A DNA stretch of 44,383 bases from Angelakisella sp. (GTDB taxonomy: Bacteria; Bacillota; Clostridia; Oscillospirales; Ruminococcaceae). The stretch is taken from NCBI GenBank assembly GCA_020025195.1, contig JAHHSN010000010.1, forward strand, positions 1 to 44,383, given 5' to 3'. The notes below the pieces were generated by a model. The model saw only the letters and a program-made list of their open reading frames with translations. It had not been told where the DNA came from and did no database searches. How positions within the stretch are numbered: position 1 is the first letter of the stretch; each line of letters begins with the position of its first letter. Shown here piece after piece: positions 31,900-39,830 of this stretch. The translations under genes were made by a program, and so were the position numbers.

Positions 31900-32065
31900 T
31901 TGATAGCGCTTCACAAAAGATTTTGTGACAGTCCGTCAGATTTTCTCTGCCGGCCCAGGAAACGTATCTCAGGCGAATACGTTCCTTCGGCGGTGTTCCC
32001 TTTTTCCTTCCGCGACTGCCTGGTCTTACGGAGGGGTACTCTTGAGCCCCGCGCCTCTATCTAAG
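31900..32065 (-). promoter_or_regulatory. Lysine riboswitch (L-box)
   Basis: On the minus strand, GAUAGAGGCGC (32051-32061) closes with AGCGCUAUC (31902-31910). Inside are the conserved elements in the right order: CAAGAGUA, GGGAACACCGCCGAAG, UGGGCCGG and ACUGUCAC. These are hallmarks of the lysine aptamer. The downstream terminator at 31815-31845 shows transcriptional control: bound lysine favours termination, so the importer is made when lysine is scarce. Confidence 0.94.
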
Positions 32066-32084
32066 CGATCTTAAGTTTTTATTT

Positions 32085-32113
32085 ACCTTATCATGATTAC
32101 CCGATTCTGTCAA
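32085..32113 (-). promoter_or_regulatory. Promoter of the lysine riboswitch operon
   Basis: TTGACA (32108-32113) and TAAGGT (32085-32090) are 17 bases apart on the minus strand; the -10 is weak. The aptamer begins about 25 bases after. Confidence 0.6.
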
Positions 32114-32280
32114 CCTTTTTGGGGCAGAACGGGGAAAACTTTGTCTGTTTTTGATAAATATGTCGTGAAACTTTTCTTTTTTTGTGTATAATTCTGTTCT
32201 CCGACGGAGAAAGCGGCGCCGGAGACAGCCAAAAGAGAAACGAAAAGCGCCGCCCGGAAGGCCCGGCACAGCGCTTCTTT
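32114..32280. other. Intergenic stretch between the lysine riboswitch and murC
   Basis: No gene is seen. The murC terminator (32243-32277) fills the right end. A TATAAT on the plus strand near 32185 has no good -35 and no reading frame with a ribosome binding site after it. Confidence 0.5.
32243..32277 (-). terminator. Terminator after murC
   Basis: AAGCGC pairs with GCGCTT with an inner CCGGGCC/GGGC stem around TTCC, ending in a U-run on the minus strand. Confidence 0.8.
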
Positions 32281-33657
32281 TTACTTGTGGTTCAGGATCA
32301 TGCGGGCGCATTTATAGACGTCCCCGCAGCCCAGCGTGATGACAAGGTCACCCTCGGTGGCTTGCTCGTGCACATAGTCCGCCATCGCCTCAAAGGAAGG
32401 GAGTGCCGCGGCTCCCGGCACCTTGGCGGCAATATCCTCGGAGTGGATGTCGTAGGTATTGACCTCCCGGCTGCCCATAATGGGAGACAGCACCACCCGA
32501 TCCGCAAGGGAAAGCGCCTCGGCAAAGTCCTCCAGAAGGAGGTAGGTGCGGGAGAAGGTGAAGGGCTGGAATACCGCCCAGACCCGCTTAAAGTCCAGCT
32601 CCTTGGCGGCTTTCAGCGTCGCGGTAAGCTCTGCGGGGTGGTGGGCATAGTCATCCGCCACGGTGACGCCGTTTCGGGTCTTGCCCAGCACCTCAAAGCG
32701 CCGTCCCGCCCCCTCAAAGAGGGCAAGCTCTCTGGAGATGTCCTCGGGAGAGGCTCCCATGAGATAGGCGCCCGCCGCGGCCGCCACCGCATTGAGGATG
32801 TTGTGATCGCCGGGAATGTGCAGGGTGACGGTGCAAAGGCACTCACCCCGGAACATCCAGTCAAACCGCCGTTCCAAACCGCCCAGATGGCGGATGTTGG
32901 CAGGGGAAAAGTCATTGGTCTCCTCCCAGCCGAAGGAATAGAAGCTCCTGCCCTCTCCCCTCGCCTCCTCCATGGCCCGAACGGTGCGGGGGTCGCTGCC
33001 GTTATAGAGGACGGTCCCTGCCTTTTCGGCAAAGCGGGTATAGGATTTCATGGCGTTCTCCACGGTCTTGAAGTACTCCATGTGGTCGTTATCAATATTG
33101 AGGACGAGGGCAATATCGGGATGGGTATCGAGGAAGGTATCCTTAAATTCACACGCCTCATAGACAAAGCGCTCCGACCGGCCGCAACGGCCGTACCCGC
33201 CGATGGCGCGAAGCTTGCCGCCGATGACCGCCGAGGGCTCCAGCCCCGCCCCAAAGAGGATCTGGGTGATCATCGAGGTGGTGGTGGTTTTGCCGTGAGT
33301 CCCGGAAACGCCCAGTGCCTCCTCATACCAGCTGGAAACCGCGCCCAGCATGCGGGAGCGCTCCCAAAGGGGAATGCCGCTTTTCCGCGCCGCCTGAAGC
33401 TCCGGGTTGGTCTCCATAATGGCGGCGGAATACAGGATGAGATCGGCGCCTTCTATGTTTTCCGCCTTCTGCCCCATCACAACGGGGATCCCCATGGCAC
33501 GCTCCGTCGCAACGATATCGCTTTCGTTATTATCGCTGCCGGAAATCACATAACCCTTTTTATGGAGGATCTGCACAAGGGGAAACATTCCACTTCCGCC
33601 AATGCCGATGCAATGGATGTGTTTGACCCCCGCGGGGATGGTTTCTCTCTGCTTCAT
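32281..33657 (-). CDS. murC: UDP-N-acetylmuramate-L-alanine ligase
   Basis: A 458-residue Mur ligase that adds L-alanine to UDP-MurNAc with ATP, the first step of the peptidoglycan stem peptide. The N-terminal nucleotide motif CIGIGGSGM (16-24), ATP loop GTHGKTTTT (119-127), NIDNDHMEYF and DDYAHHP motifs are all present; length is normal. I set the start at ATG 33657 (33660 is an equally possible adjacent ATG), as AGGTG lies 7 bases before it; much longer in-frame starts overlap spoVG and the promoter. The promoter is TTGTCA-N18-TATAAT (33701-33730). It stands alone, divergent from spoVG. Confidence 0.95.
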   Translation of the reverse strand: MKQRETIPAGVKHIHCIGIGGSGMFPLVQILHKKGYVISGSDNNESDIVATERAMGIPVVMGQKAENIEGADLILYSAAIMETNPELQAARKSGIPLWERSRMLGAVSSWYEEALGVSGTHGKTTTTSMITQILFGAGLEPSAVIGGKLRAIGGYGRCGRSERFVYEACEFKDTFLDTHPDIALVLNIDNDHMEYFKTVENAMKSYTRFAEKAGTVLYNGSDPRTVRAMEEARGEGRSFYSFGWEETNDFSPANIRHLGGLERRFDWMFRGECLCTVTLHIPGDHNILNAVAAAAGAYLMGASPEDISRELALFEGAGRRFEVLGKTRNGVTVADDYAHHPAELTATLKAAKELDFKRVWAVFQPFTFSRTYLLLEDFAEALSLADRVVLSPIMGSREVNTYDIHSEDIAAKVPGAAALPSFEAMADYVHEQATEGDLVITLGCGDVYKCARMILNHK

Positions 33658-33700
33658 CATCTGACACCTAACGCCACCTTCATGTAAATGATACTTTAAT

Positions 33701-33730
33701 ATTATACCCCACTTTGCTGTCATTTGACAA
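33701..33730 (-). promoter_or_regulatory. Promoter for murC
   Basis: TTGTCA (33725-33730) and perfect TATAAT (33701-33706) with an 18-base spacer on the minus strand. Confidence 0.6.
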
Positions 33731-33850
33731 TAGAGGGAGAAAATTTGGTACGGAGCCGGCGTTCTTTCCCTGCATACTCCTCCAAAATCTGCCCATCCTC
33801 CCCTTGGAGATAACACAAAACTCATCACAAAAAACGGAGGCAGTATTAAG

Positions 33851-34147
33851 ATGAACATTACCGACATTCGCATCAGAAAGCTCTATGAGGACGCGCGGCT
33901 CAAGGCGCTGGTCTCGGTCACGGTGGACGGCGACCTCGCCGTGCACGACATCAAGGTTATCGAGGGGCCGGAGCGGCTCTTTGTGGCCATGCCGAGCCGC
34001 AAGGACGAAAACGGCACCTTCCGGGACATCACCCATCCCATCACCCCGGAAGCGCGGCACACCCTGGAAAATGCCATTCTGGAGCGCTATCAGGAAGCGA
34101 TTGCGGAGCTGGAGGCCGAAGGCGCCGCCCCGCACGCCACCGCCTGA
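33851..34147 (+). CDS. spoVG: Septation/RNA-binding regulator SpoVG
   Basis: The 98-residue protein matches SpoVG along its length: MNITDIRIRKL, an ALVSVTVDGDLAVHDIKVIEG core, LFVAMPSRKDENG and FRDITHPITPEAR. SpoVG affects septation at sporulation and binds nucleic acid; it also acts in non-spore-forming relatives, so it does not by itself prove sporulation. GGAGGCAG is well placed before ATG. I did not find a convincing sigma-H promoter in 33731-33850. A strong terminator follows at 34163-34204. Confidence 0.96.
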   Translation: MNITDIRIRKLYEDARLKALVSVTVDGDLAVHDIKVIEGPERLFVAMPSRKDENGTFRDITHPITPEARHTLENAILERYQEAIAELEAEGAAPHATA

Positions 34148-34162
34148 TACGTTTTTCCCCGC

Positions 34163-34204
34163 AAAAAGGCCCCCGACCCATAGCATTGGGACGGGGGCTT
34201 TTTT
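34163..34204 (+). terminator. Terminator after spoVG
   Basis: GGCCCCCG pairs with CGGGGGC, with an inner CCCA/TGGG stem, followed by six T. Confidence 0.9.
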
Positions 34205-34211
34205 ATAAAAA

Positions 34212-34507
34212 TCAGCATCGCTCGACGGAGGAAACATCCACCACACCGCAGACCTTATCTATGATTCCGCCGTAATAGGTGACGGCCACCCGGTCACCCG
34301 GCTTAAAGTCCGCAGTACGTTGAGCGGGGAGGTCATCCACCGGGACATAGACGCAGTCATACTGTTCATTTAAGGGGTCGTCCTCGTCGATTTTGGTGAG
34401 GAGAGAATCCCCGGTTTTCCAGGGCGGTCCCGGTAAAGACCGCCTCCGTTTGGCCGTTAGCCCGTAAGCCCGAGGGCCAAGAAAAAGGCGAGGAGCCGGG
34501 ACAGCAT
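34212..34507 (-). pseudogene. Frame-broken small lipoprotein gene
   Basis: On the minus strand AGGAAGAA precedes ATG 34507 and a signal-like start, MLSRLLAFFLALGLTG, that stops at a TAA exactly where a lipobox Cys would be. The following frame continues with NGQTEAVFTGTALEN, and a third frame with GDSLLTKIDEDD through YVPVDDL and FKPGDRVAVTYYGG to VSSVERC and TGA at 34212. Adding two bases near the Cys and one near the ALEN/GDS join restores one reading frame of about 100 residues. The FTGT...VGDRV pattern is like small exported YobA/DUF3221-type lipoproteins. It is either a decayed gene or carries two base-calling errors. Confidence 0.65.
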
Positions 34508-34528
34508 TTCTTCCTGAGCGGTCTCTTT

Positions 34529-35761
34529 TTATTCCGGGACCTGCCGCCGGAGCAGCGTCCCCGCGGGGAGCGCTTCGGGGTAATCCATCTGGAAGGGCGC
34601 CGCCGCGTGCGGCACCGACAGGGTGGGGGTCCCGTCCTCCTCATAGAGGGCGGTGACGGTGTGCGTCCGGACGCCTGCCATGGGAATGAGCAGTTCCAGC
34701 TCCTGTCCCACCGAGAATTTATTCCGCTGCAGAAGGAGCAGGCGCTTGGTCTCAGGGTCATAGCCCGTCACCACGCCCAGCACCTCATACTCCCGGATGT
34801 AGCCGCCGCTTTCATAGCACTGGCCCGGCTCCGGCCTTCCGAAGAGAAAGCCGGTGCTGTACTCCCGGTGGCTCACCTTGCGCACCTCCTCCCAAAGCTC
34901 CCGCGGGCAGGTGTAGCCGGCAGGGTCCTGTTTCCAGAGGTCCACAGCGCGGCGGTAGGCGCCCGCCGTCACCGCGACATAATAGGCGGATTTGGCTCTC
35001 CCCTCGATTTTGAGGGAGGAGACGCCCGCCTCGGCGAGCTTGTCGATGTGTTCAATAAGGCAGAGGTCCTTGGCGTTGAGGATGTAGCTCCCCTCCGCCG
35101 TTTCTTCCACCGGGAAATACTGCCCGGGGCGCTTTTCCTCCATGAGGGCATACTTCCAGCGGCAGGGCTGGGTGCAGGCGCCCGCGTTGGCATCCCGCCC
35201 GGTGAGATACTGGGAAAGGAGGCACCGTCCCGAAAAGGACATGCACATGGCGCCGTGGACAAAGCACTCGATGGCAAGCTCGGGCGGGGTCTTGGCCCGG
35301 ATCTCCCGGATGGTCTCAAGGGAACACTCCCGCGCCAAAATGACTCTTCTGGCCCCGAGGGCGTAAAGCTCCCGGGCGGTGAGGTAGTTGGTAACGCCCG
35401 CCTGCGTGGAGACGTGAAGCTCCATTCCCGGCAGGAGCCGCCCCGCCAGCATCAGTGTCCCGATATCCGAGAGGATGAGGGCGTCCACGCCGGTCTCCGC
35501 GACCGCGGGAAGATAGGTGGGCAGAAGGTCGGCGTCCTCATTGGTGGGGAGGGTATTGCAGGTAAAATAGACCCGCTTTCCGAGGGCATGGGCTTTCTTC
35601 ACCGCCCGAGCAAGCTCCTCCAGCCCAAAGCTCTTGGTGGAAGCGCGCATATTGCAGAGCCCGCCGCCGAGATAGACGGCGTCCGCGCCGAAGGTGAGCG
35701 CCGCCTCCAGACGTTCCCAGTCCCCCGCCGGCGCCAGCACCTCCAGGTCTCGCACATTCAT
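34529..35761 (-). CDS. U32 family peptidase-type protein (tRNA/rRNA hydroxylation family)
   Basis: A 410-residue U32 protein. It begins LEVLAPAGDWERLEAALTFGADAVYLGG, with the strong signature ECFVHGAMCMSFSGRC followed by GRDANAGACTQPCRW, whose cysteines likely bind a 4Fe-4S cluster. Relatives TrhP and RlhA hydroxylate uridine or cytidine in RNA using prephenate, so RNA modification is the likely role rather than proteolysis. The C-terminal barrel ends in PAGTLLRRQVPE. ATG 35761 is preferred over TTG 35764, with GGGAGGAG upstream. It lies 21 bases after the DJ-1 gene in the pcrA cluster. Confidence 0.9.
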   Translation of the reverse strand: MNVRDLEVLAPAGDWERLEAALTFGADAVYLGGGLCNMRASTKSFGLEELARAVKKAHALGKRVYFTCNTLPTNEDADLLPTYLPAVAETGVDALILSDIGTLMLAGRLLPGMELHVSTQAGVTNYLTARELYALGARRVILARECSLETIREIRAKTPPELAIECFVHGAMCMSFSGRCLLSQYLTGRDANAGACTQPCRWKYALMEEKRPGQYFPVEETAEGSYILNAKDLCLIEHIDKLAEAGVSSLKIEGRAKSAYYVAVTAGAYRRAVDLWKQDPAGYTCPRELWEEVRKVSHREYSTGFLFGRPEPGQCYESGGYIREYEVLGVVTGYDPETKRLLLLQRNKFSVGQELELLIPMAGVRTHTVTALYEEDGTPTLSVPHAAAPFQMDYPEALPAGTLLRRQVPE

Positions 35762-35782
35762 CAAATGACCGCTCCTCCCGCC

Positions 35783-36328
35783 TTACAGCTTCGCCTGCAT
35801 GGAGCGTCCGACCTCCAGCGCTTTTTCCTCCCCGACAAAAGCCGCCAGAAGATAAAGCCCGAAGAGGAAGGCGTTGCCCGCGCCGGAGGAGGTGATGATC
35901 TTGCCGTCCTGCTCCAGCGGAGCGCCGGTATAGGTTCCGTTGTACTCCTCCTTCTCAAAGCCGGGGTAGCAGGTGTATTTTCTCCCGTGGAGCACCCCGT
36001 TTTCGCCCAGCACCGAGGGCGCCGCGCAGATGGCGGCGATCCAGAGGTTTTCCTGCATGGCATAGACCAGACCCTCCTGAATGGTGAGGGAGGCCGAGAG
36101 ATTGGGGGTGCCGGGGATGCCGCCGGGAAGGATCATCATGTCGATCTCCTCGGGCTTCACTTCCTCCTCCGCAATATCGCAGGTGACAGGAACACCGTGA
36201 GCCCCGGTAATGACCCGTCCGCCGATGCCGACGGTCTTGACCGTGACGCCGCCGCGGCGCAGGATGTCGATGGGGGCGATCGCCTCCAACTCCTCAAAGC
36301 CGTCTGCCAAAAACACATAAGCCATCAT
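35783..36328 (-). CDS. DJ-1/PfpI family protein
   Basis: A 181-residue DJ-1-type protein. Strand 1 YVFLADGFEELEA has the conserved Glu that stabilises the nucleophile; the elbow is AAICAAPSVLGENGVL with C101 as the reactive Cys; NGTYTG and ITSSGAGNAFLFGLYLL complete the fold. Family members act in thiol stress or in repair of glyoxal adducts; the exact role here is unknown. AAAGGAG lies 10 bases before ATG 36328. It is in the dense pcrA cluster between a GNAT gene and the U32 gene. Confidence 0.9.
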   Translation of the reverse strand: MMAYVFLADGFEELEAIAPIDILRRGGVTVKTVGIGGRVITGAHGVPVTCDIAEEEVKPEEIDMMILPGGIPGTPNLSASLTIQEGLVYAMQENLWIAAICAAPSVLGENGVLHGRKYTCYPGFEKEEYNGTYTGAPLEQDGKIITSSGAGNAFLFGLYLLAAFVGEEKALEVGRSMQAKL

Positions 36329-36348
36329 AATGCAAAATCTCCTTTCGG

Positions 36349-37188
36349 TCAGTCCATCAGTAGGTTGGTATAGAAGCCCTCCCCCGCCGTGCGTTCCTCC
36401 CCGAGAGGGAGCCACATGGCATACGAGACGGGCAATTCTTCCGGTAAAAGCCAGGGGCCGAGGCTGAGGGAACACGATTCCTCACCGCTCGCCCGAAGCA
36501 GGCCGCAAAGGGCCTTTTCCCGCAGAGCGGGGTCCTTTAGAAGCAGCTCCCGGACACGAAGCCCGCCCTCGCGGTTAAGCGCCGCCGCCCCAAGGGGATG
36601 CTCCTTTGTGCCCAGCCGCCAAAAGCCGCCCCCGTAGAGGGAAAGCCAGCGTCCCATGAAGGAAAGCCCCGCCTCTCCCCAGAGAAGGCACTCCTCCGGA
36701 AGGAACCGCTCCCGGAGCGTCCGGTACTCCGCCGCCGTGCAGGGGGCCGCGGGAAGAGCTTCCCCGCCCTCGTCCCGGAAGCGTCCGAACGCCATGGAGG
36801 AAAGCGGGCGGTAGCCCCTGCCCGCATAGAAGCGGCGGTTTTTCTCGCTGCTGGGGAGGAGCACCGCCGCGCGGCAGCCCTCCCCGGCAAGGCGGGCGTG
36901 GGTCCTCTCAAGAAGCTCGGTGCAGAGCCCTTCTCCCTCCCGCTCCGGCCGGGTCGCCACCGCGTAGAGATAGGCGGCGGGAAGCCGCCCGCCCTTTAAT
37001 TTAAGCTCGGCGGGGAACACCGTCAGCATGGAGAGAAGGGTCTCCCCCTCCCAAAGTCCCAGCACCCGGGCCAGGGGGTCCCCAAGGGACAGTCTTCCCT
37101 CCTCCGGCGCCCCGAAGGCACGCTCAAAAAGCCGAAGCGCCGCCGGGAGCGCTTCCTTTTCCAGCTTACAAAAACGAATCTCTCCCAT
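36349..37188 (-). CDS. GNAT N-acetyltransferase, Eis-like two-domain form
   Basis: A 279-residue acetyltransferase. The N-terminal GNAT core has YLYAVATRPEREGEGLCTELLERTH (acetyl-CoA loop) and RFYAGRGYRPL. The second half is a degenerate GNAT/SCP-like domain as in Eis-type enzymes (LGAAALNREGGLRVRELLL). It probably acetylates an amine; no substrate is evident. It is 20 bases upstream of the DJ-1 gene and 28 bases after the DUF2156 gene, so it is in the same transcript. Confidence 0.85.
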   Translation of the reverse strand: MGEIRFCKLEKEALPAALRLFERAFGAPEEGRLSLGDPLARVLGLWEGETLLSMLTVFPAELKLKGGRLPAAYLYAVATRPEREGEGLCTELLERTHARLAGEGCRAAVLLPSSEKNRRFYAGRGYRPLSSMAFGRFRDEGGEALPAAPCTAAEYRTLRERFLPEECLLWGEAGLSFMGRWLSLYGGGFWRLGTKEHPLGAAALNREGGLRVRELLLKDPALREKALCGLLRASGEESCSLSLGPWLLPEELPVSYAMWLPLGEERTAGEGFYTNLLMD

Positions 37189-37216
37189 AGACGGCGCCTC
37201 CTTTCGGCTCGTGGGT

Positions 37217-38107
37217 TCAAAGCTCCTCGGTGATATATTTTTCCAAAAGCTCGGTGGGATAGTAGGATTCCTTGGAGCGGCGAAGTCCTTCGTCCCCCAT
37301 GTCCTCCTCCCGGTTCAGGGTGGTGAGGGCGGGGTAGCGCTCCTTCAGAAGCCGCGCCATCTCCCGGCAGACCATCGGGTAGGCGCCCGGTTCATCCGCG
37401 AACGCCTTTTCGATGTTGATGTCCGCCACGGTGGGACTGATGAGGCTCGCGACGGAAAAGCCGAGGACCTTTCCGCCCGCCATGAGCACACCGCCCGTCA
37501 TCCCGAGCGCTTCATATTCCTTGAGACAGCGGGAAACGACGCAGCCCTCCTGATGAAGGCCCTCCTCGCTGCCCTCGTTGATGGCGGCCCACTCCCGGTG
37601 CATGGCCCGCACCGCCGGAATATTTTCCTCCGTGAAGGGGAGGAACTCCCAGTCGGGGTGATTTTCGAGGAAGCGGTTCACAAAGTTCCGCTTCGCGTGG
37701 AGCTTTTTCCCCGCGTAGGTGGTCATGCGCTCGGCATCATAGAGATACTCGGCGTTGTCCCGGTCGGGGGTGTAGCGGAATTTGCCGGGATAGAGGGCTT
37801 CCAGCTTTTCCTTCTGCTCCGCGGTAAGCCCAAAAAAGCGGAGCTTTCTCCCCTCCTGATGGGCGTCCTCCAGCAGGAGGTCAACGGCTTCTCTGAGGTC
37901 GCCCTCGCCGAAGGGGAAGGCGTAGCTCCGGGAGCTGCCGCTCTTGATGAGAAGCCAGCCGCCCTCGATGGCAAAGGTGTTTTGGTAGACATTGCTCCAG
38001 AGATAGATGGTCTGAAAGCTCTGGGTGCAGGAACGCATCCCGTCTTTCATGAGATAGGGAGCAAAGCGCTCCCAGTCGGATAATTCGATTTTGCGAAATG
38101 TAATCAT
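37217..38107 (-). CDS. DUF2156 (phosphatidylglycerol lysyltransferase-like) protein
   Basis: A 296-residue protein of the DUF2156 group, two acetyltransferase-type domains related to the catalytic part of MprF. It shows TTYAGKKLHAKRNFVNRFLENHPDWEFLPF and later INIEKAFADEPGAYPMVCREMARLL and LNREEDMGDEGLRRSKESYYPTELLEKY, typical of the family. It lacks the membrane domain of MprF, so it may transfer an amino acid or acyl group in the cytoplasm, function not established. It starts 20 bases after tmk in the pcrA cluster. Confidence 0.88.
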   Translation of the reverse strand: MITFRKIELSDWERFAPYLMKDGMRSCTQSFQTIYLWSNVYQNTFAIEGGWLLIKSGSSRSYAFPFGEGDLREAVDLLLEDAHQEGRKLRFFGLTAEQKEKLEALYPGKFRYTPDRDNAEYLYDAERMTTYAGKKLHAKRNFVNRFLENHPDWEFLPFTEENIPAVRAMHREWAAINEGSEEGLHQEGCVVSRCLKEYEALGMTGGVLMAGGKVLGFSVASLISPTVADINIEKAFADEPGAYPMVCREMARLLKERYPALTTLNREEDMGDEGLRRSKESYYPTELLEKYITEEL

Positions 38108-38127
38108 AAAGCTCCTAACTGAAAAAA

Positions 38128-38784
38128 TTATAGTGAAAGGGTCCGGCGGATCTCGTCGGCAATTTCCTCCTTGGGGCGCATCTCGCCGTCCTTTGTGCAG
38201 GAGATGACGCTCCAGCCCTGCCGCCCGGCGCCATAGAGAGCAGCGTCCCGGCAGTGGAGAAGGTAATTAAAGTTTGCCTCATGGAGATCCCTTTTGGATT
38301 CGTCCCCGCCGTAGCGCTCGCTCAAAAGGCGGCGGGAAACCTCCGGCTCAACGTCCAGATAGATCACCCGGTCGGGCGCGGGAAGCCCCACGCGGGCATA
38401 TTCCACGTCGGAAAGCCACGCAAGGTAGTTATCCCATTCCTCCCGGGGAAGCCGGGACATCTGATGCCCCACATTGGAGGTGGTGTAGCGGTCCGCCAGA
38501 ATGGTGACCCCCGCCTCATAGTCCTTTTTCCAGTGGCGGCAGAAGCTGGCATAGCGGTCCACCGAATAGAAAAGGGACGCGCCGTAGGGGTTCACCTCGT
38601 TAAGCGTCCCCAGCTCCCCCCCGAGATACATTTTGACAAGGGTGGAGGAGGGGTCCTCATAGTCGGGGAACGAGATATGACGATAGGATTCCCCTTTTTG
38701 TTCCAGATACTCTGCGAGCATCCCGGTCTGGGTCGCCTTGCCGCTGCCGTCCAGACCCTCTATTACGATCAGTCTGCCTTTCAT
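38128..38784 (-). CDS. tmk: Thymidylate kinase
   Basis: A 218-residue dTMP kinase: P-loop GLDGSGKAT (10-18), then ISFPDYEDPSS, the Asp/Arg loop DRYTTSN and the lid with RRLLSERYGGDESKRDLHE. It phosphorylates dTMP to dTDP. The DESKRD lid with Asp-Lys-Arg is slightly unlike Bacillus Tmk. It lies in one cluster with thyX, which makes dTMP, two genes upstream. The usual darA and holB partners of tmk are absent here; the darA domain is instead fused to the MATE transporter at 11129. GGAGCAG stands ahead of ATG 38784. Confidence 0.9.
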   Translation of the reverse strand: MKGRLIVIEGLDGSGKATQTGMLAEYLEQKGESYRHISFPDYEDPSSTLVKMYLGGELGTLNEVNPYGASLFYSVDRYASFCRHWKKDYEAGVTILADRYTTSNVGHQMSRLPREEWDNYLAWLSDVEYARVGLPAPDRVIYLDVEPEVSRRLLSERYGGDESKRDLHEANFNYLLHCRDAALYGAGRQGWSVISCTKDGEMRPKEEIADEIRRTLSL

Positions 38785-38821
38785 CGGTCACTGCTCCTTT
38801 TTTAAGTAATCCGCCAAACCG

Positions 38822-39037
38822 TCAGCGGCGGTTTTGGGTGCGGTAGATGAGATACCAGACGGTGGACGCCAAGAGGAACAGCGCCGTCAGAATATAAAGC
38901 CCGATGGGGTTGCCGCTGGTAAAAATCACGATTTCCCCGCCGTTCTCCGGGGAGGACGCCCAAAGCGTTAAAAACGAGAGGATGACCAGCACAAGAGAAA
39001 CCAGGCAGAGGACGATGAGAGCCGCTTTTTTATTCAT
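38822..39037 (-). CDS. Small two-helix membrane protein, unknown
   Basis: A 71-residue protein with two membrane helices (about 7-28 and 46-66), a short outside loop rich in Glu and Gly, and a positively charged C-terminus (YRTQNRR). I do not recognise it. Its ATG overlaps the thyX stop by eight bases, so it is translationally coupled to thyX. It sits between the two dTMP genes but may have no functional link to them. Confidence 0.75.
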   Translation of the reverse strand: MNKKAALIVLCLVSLVLVILSFLTLWASSPENGGEIVIFTSGNPIGLYILTALFLLASTVWYLIYRTQNRR

Positions 39038-39809
39038 GGCTCTCCTCCTTCATTCTTCGGTACTTTTCCCGCACTTCCGTCATAAGGCCGCAGGTCATCT
39101 TGCCCTCGGGGCAGACGCCCGCTACGCAGGGAGGGCCGCTCTTGCCAAAGAGCGTGGGCGCGACCGAAAGGCAGAGCGCCAGCATCTGGTCCGCCACGTC
39201 GCGGATCTCCCACTGGGCGCGGTTGCAGCAGCGCAGGCGGAAGAAATTCATGAGACTCCTCGCGTTCATGGTCACGATCATCTTGGTATCGCAGGCATTG
39301 GGCAGCACAAAGCGTGCGTCCTCAATGGCGATCTTTTCCGCCTTGCGGGCGGCCGCCTTCGGCTCCATTCCCTCCGCCATGAACTCCTCGGTGCGCTTTT
39401 TCTTGAGGATCTCGGTGATGCGGCGGTAGTGCTCGATGCTCTCCTCCATGGCTGCGAGAAATTCCGCCTTTGCCTCGGGGTCCGCCTCGATCTGCGGCGG
39501 AAGCACATACTGGAAGTCATTTTCCCGGACATAACGCTGGCTCTGCACGCTGTAAGAGGCGATGCGGTGACGGGTGATCTGGGCCAGCAGGGTGCGGGAA
39601 ACGCCCTCGATGCCGAAGGTGAACACCGCGTGCTCCACGGGGCTCTGGTGTCCGAGACCCGAAAGCATCTCGATAAAATCGGTGGTCTTTTCAGGGGTCA
39701 GCTTCTCCATAACGTCGCTGATCTCGGCGGGGCTGTAGCAGAGCTTGGCCGCCGCCGCGATGGTGCGCTCCGGGTCGGGCGTGTGGGTGATGAGTGTCAC
39801 TTTTGCCAT
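39030..39809 (-). CDS. thyX: FAD-dependent thymidylate synthase
   Basis: A 259-residue flavin-dependent thymidylate synthase, which converts dUMP to dTMP with methylenetetrahydrofolate and NADPH without ThyA. The diagnostic RHRx7S motif is present as R80-H81-R82 to S90 (RHRIASYSVQSQRY). The middle VLPPQIEADPEA and late ALCLSVAPTLFGKSGPPCVAG regions also fit. It is longer than the minimal family by about 30 residues. It is 21 bases downstream of pcrA and overlaps the next gene by eight bases. Confidence 0.96.
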   Translation of the reverse strand: MAKVTLITHTPDPERTIAAAAKLCYSPAEISDVMEKLTPEKTTDFIEMLSGLGHQSPVEHAVFTFGIEGVSRTLLAQITRHRIASYSVQSQRYVRENDFQYVLPPQIEADPEAKAEFLAAMEESIEHYRRITEILKKKRTEEFMAEGMEPKAAARKAEKIAIEDARFVLPNACDTKMIVTMNARSLMNFFRLRCCNRAQWEIRDVADQMLALCLSVAPTLFGKSGPPCVAGVCPEGKMTCGLMTEVREKYRRMKEESHE

Positions 39810-39830
39810 GATGTTCCTCCTTCTTCCGGC

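Noticed and set aside
32182..33687. Plus-strand open frame of 501 codons across murC
   Set aside because: It is antisense to a clear MurC, and its sequence is low-complexity Gly/Ala/His/Arg without a known fold.
34366..34761. 131-codon minus-strand frame across the U32 end
   Set aside because: Its first half is a shadow of the U32 gene; only its tail overlaps one segment of the broken lipoprotein described separately.
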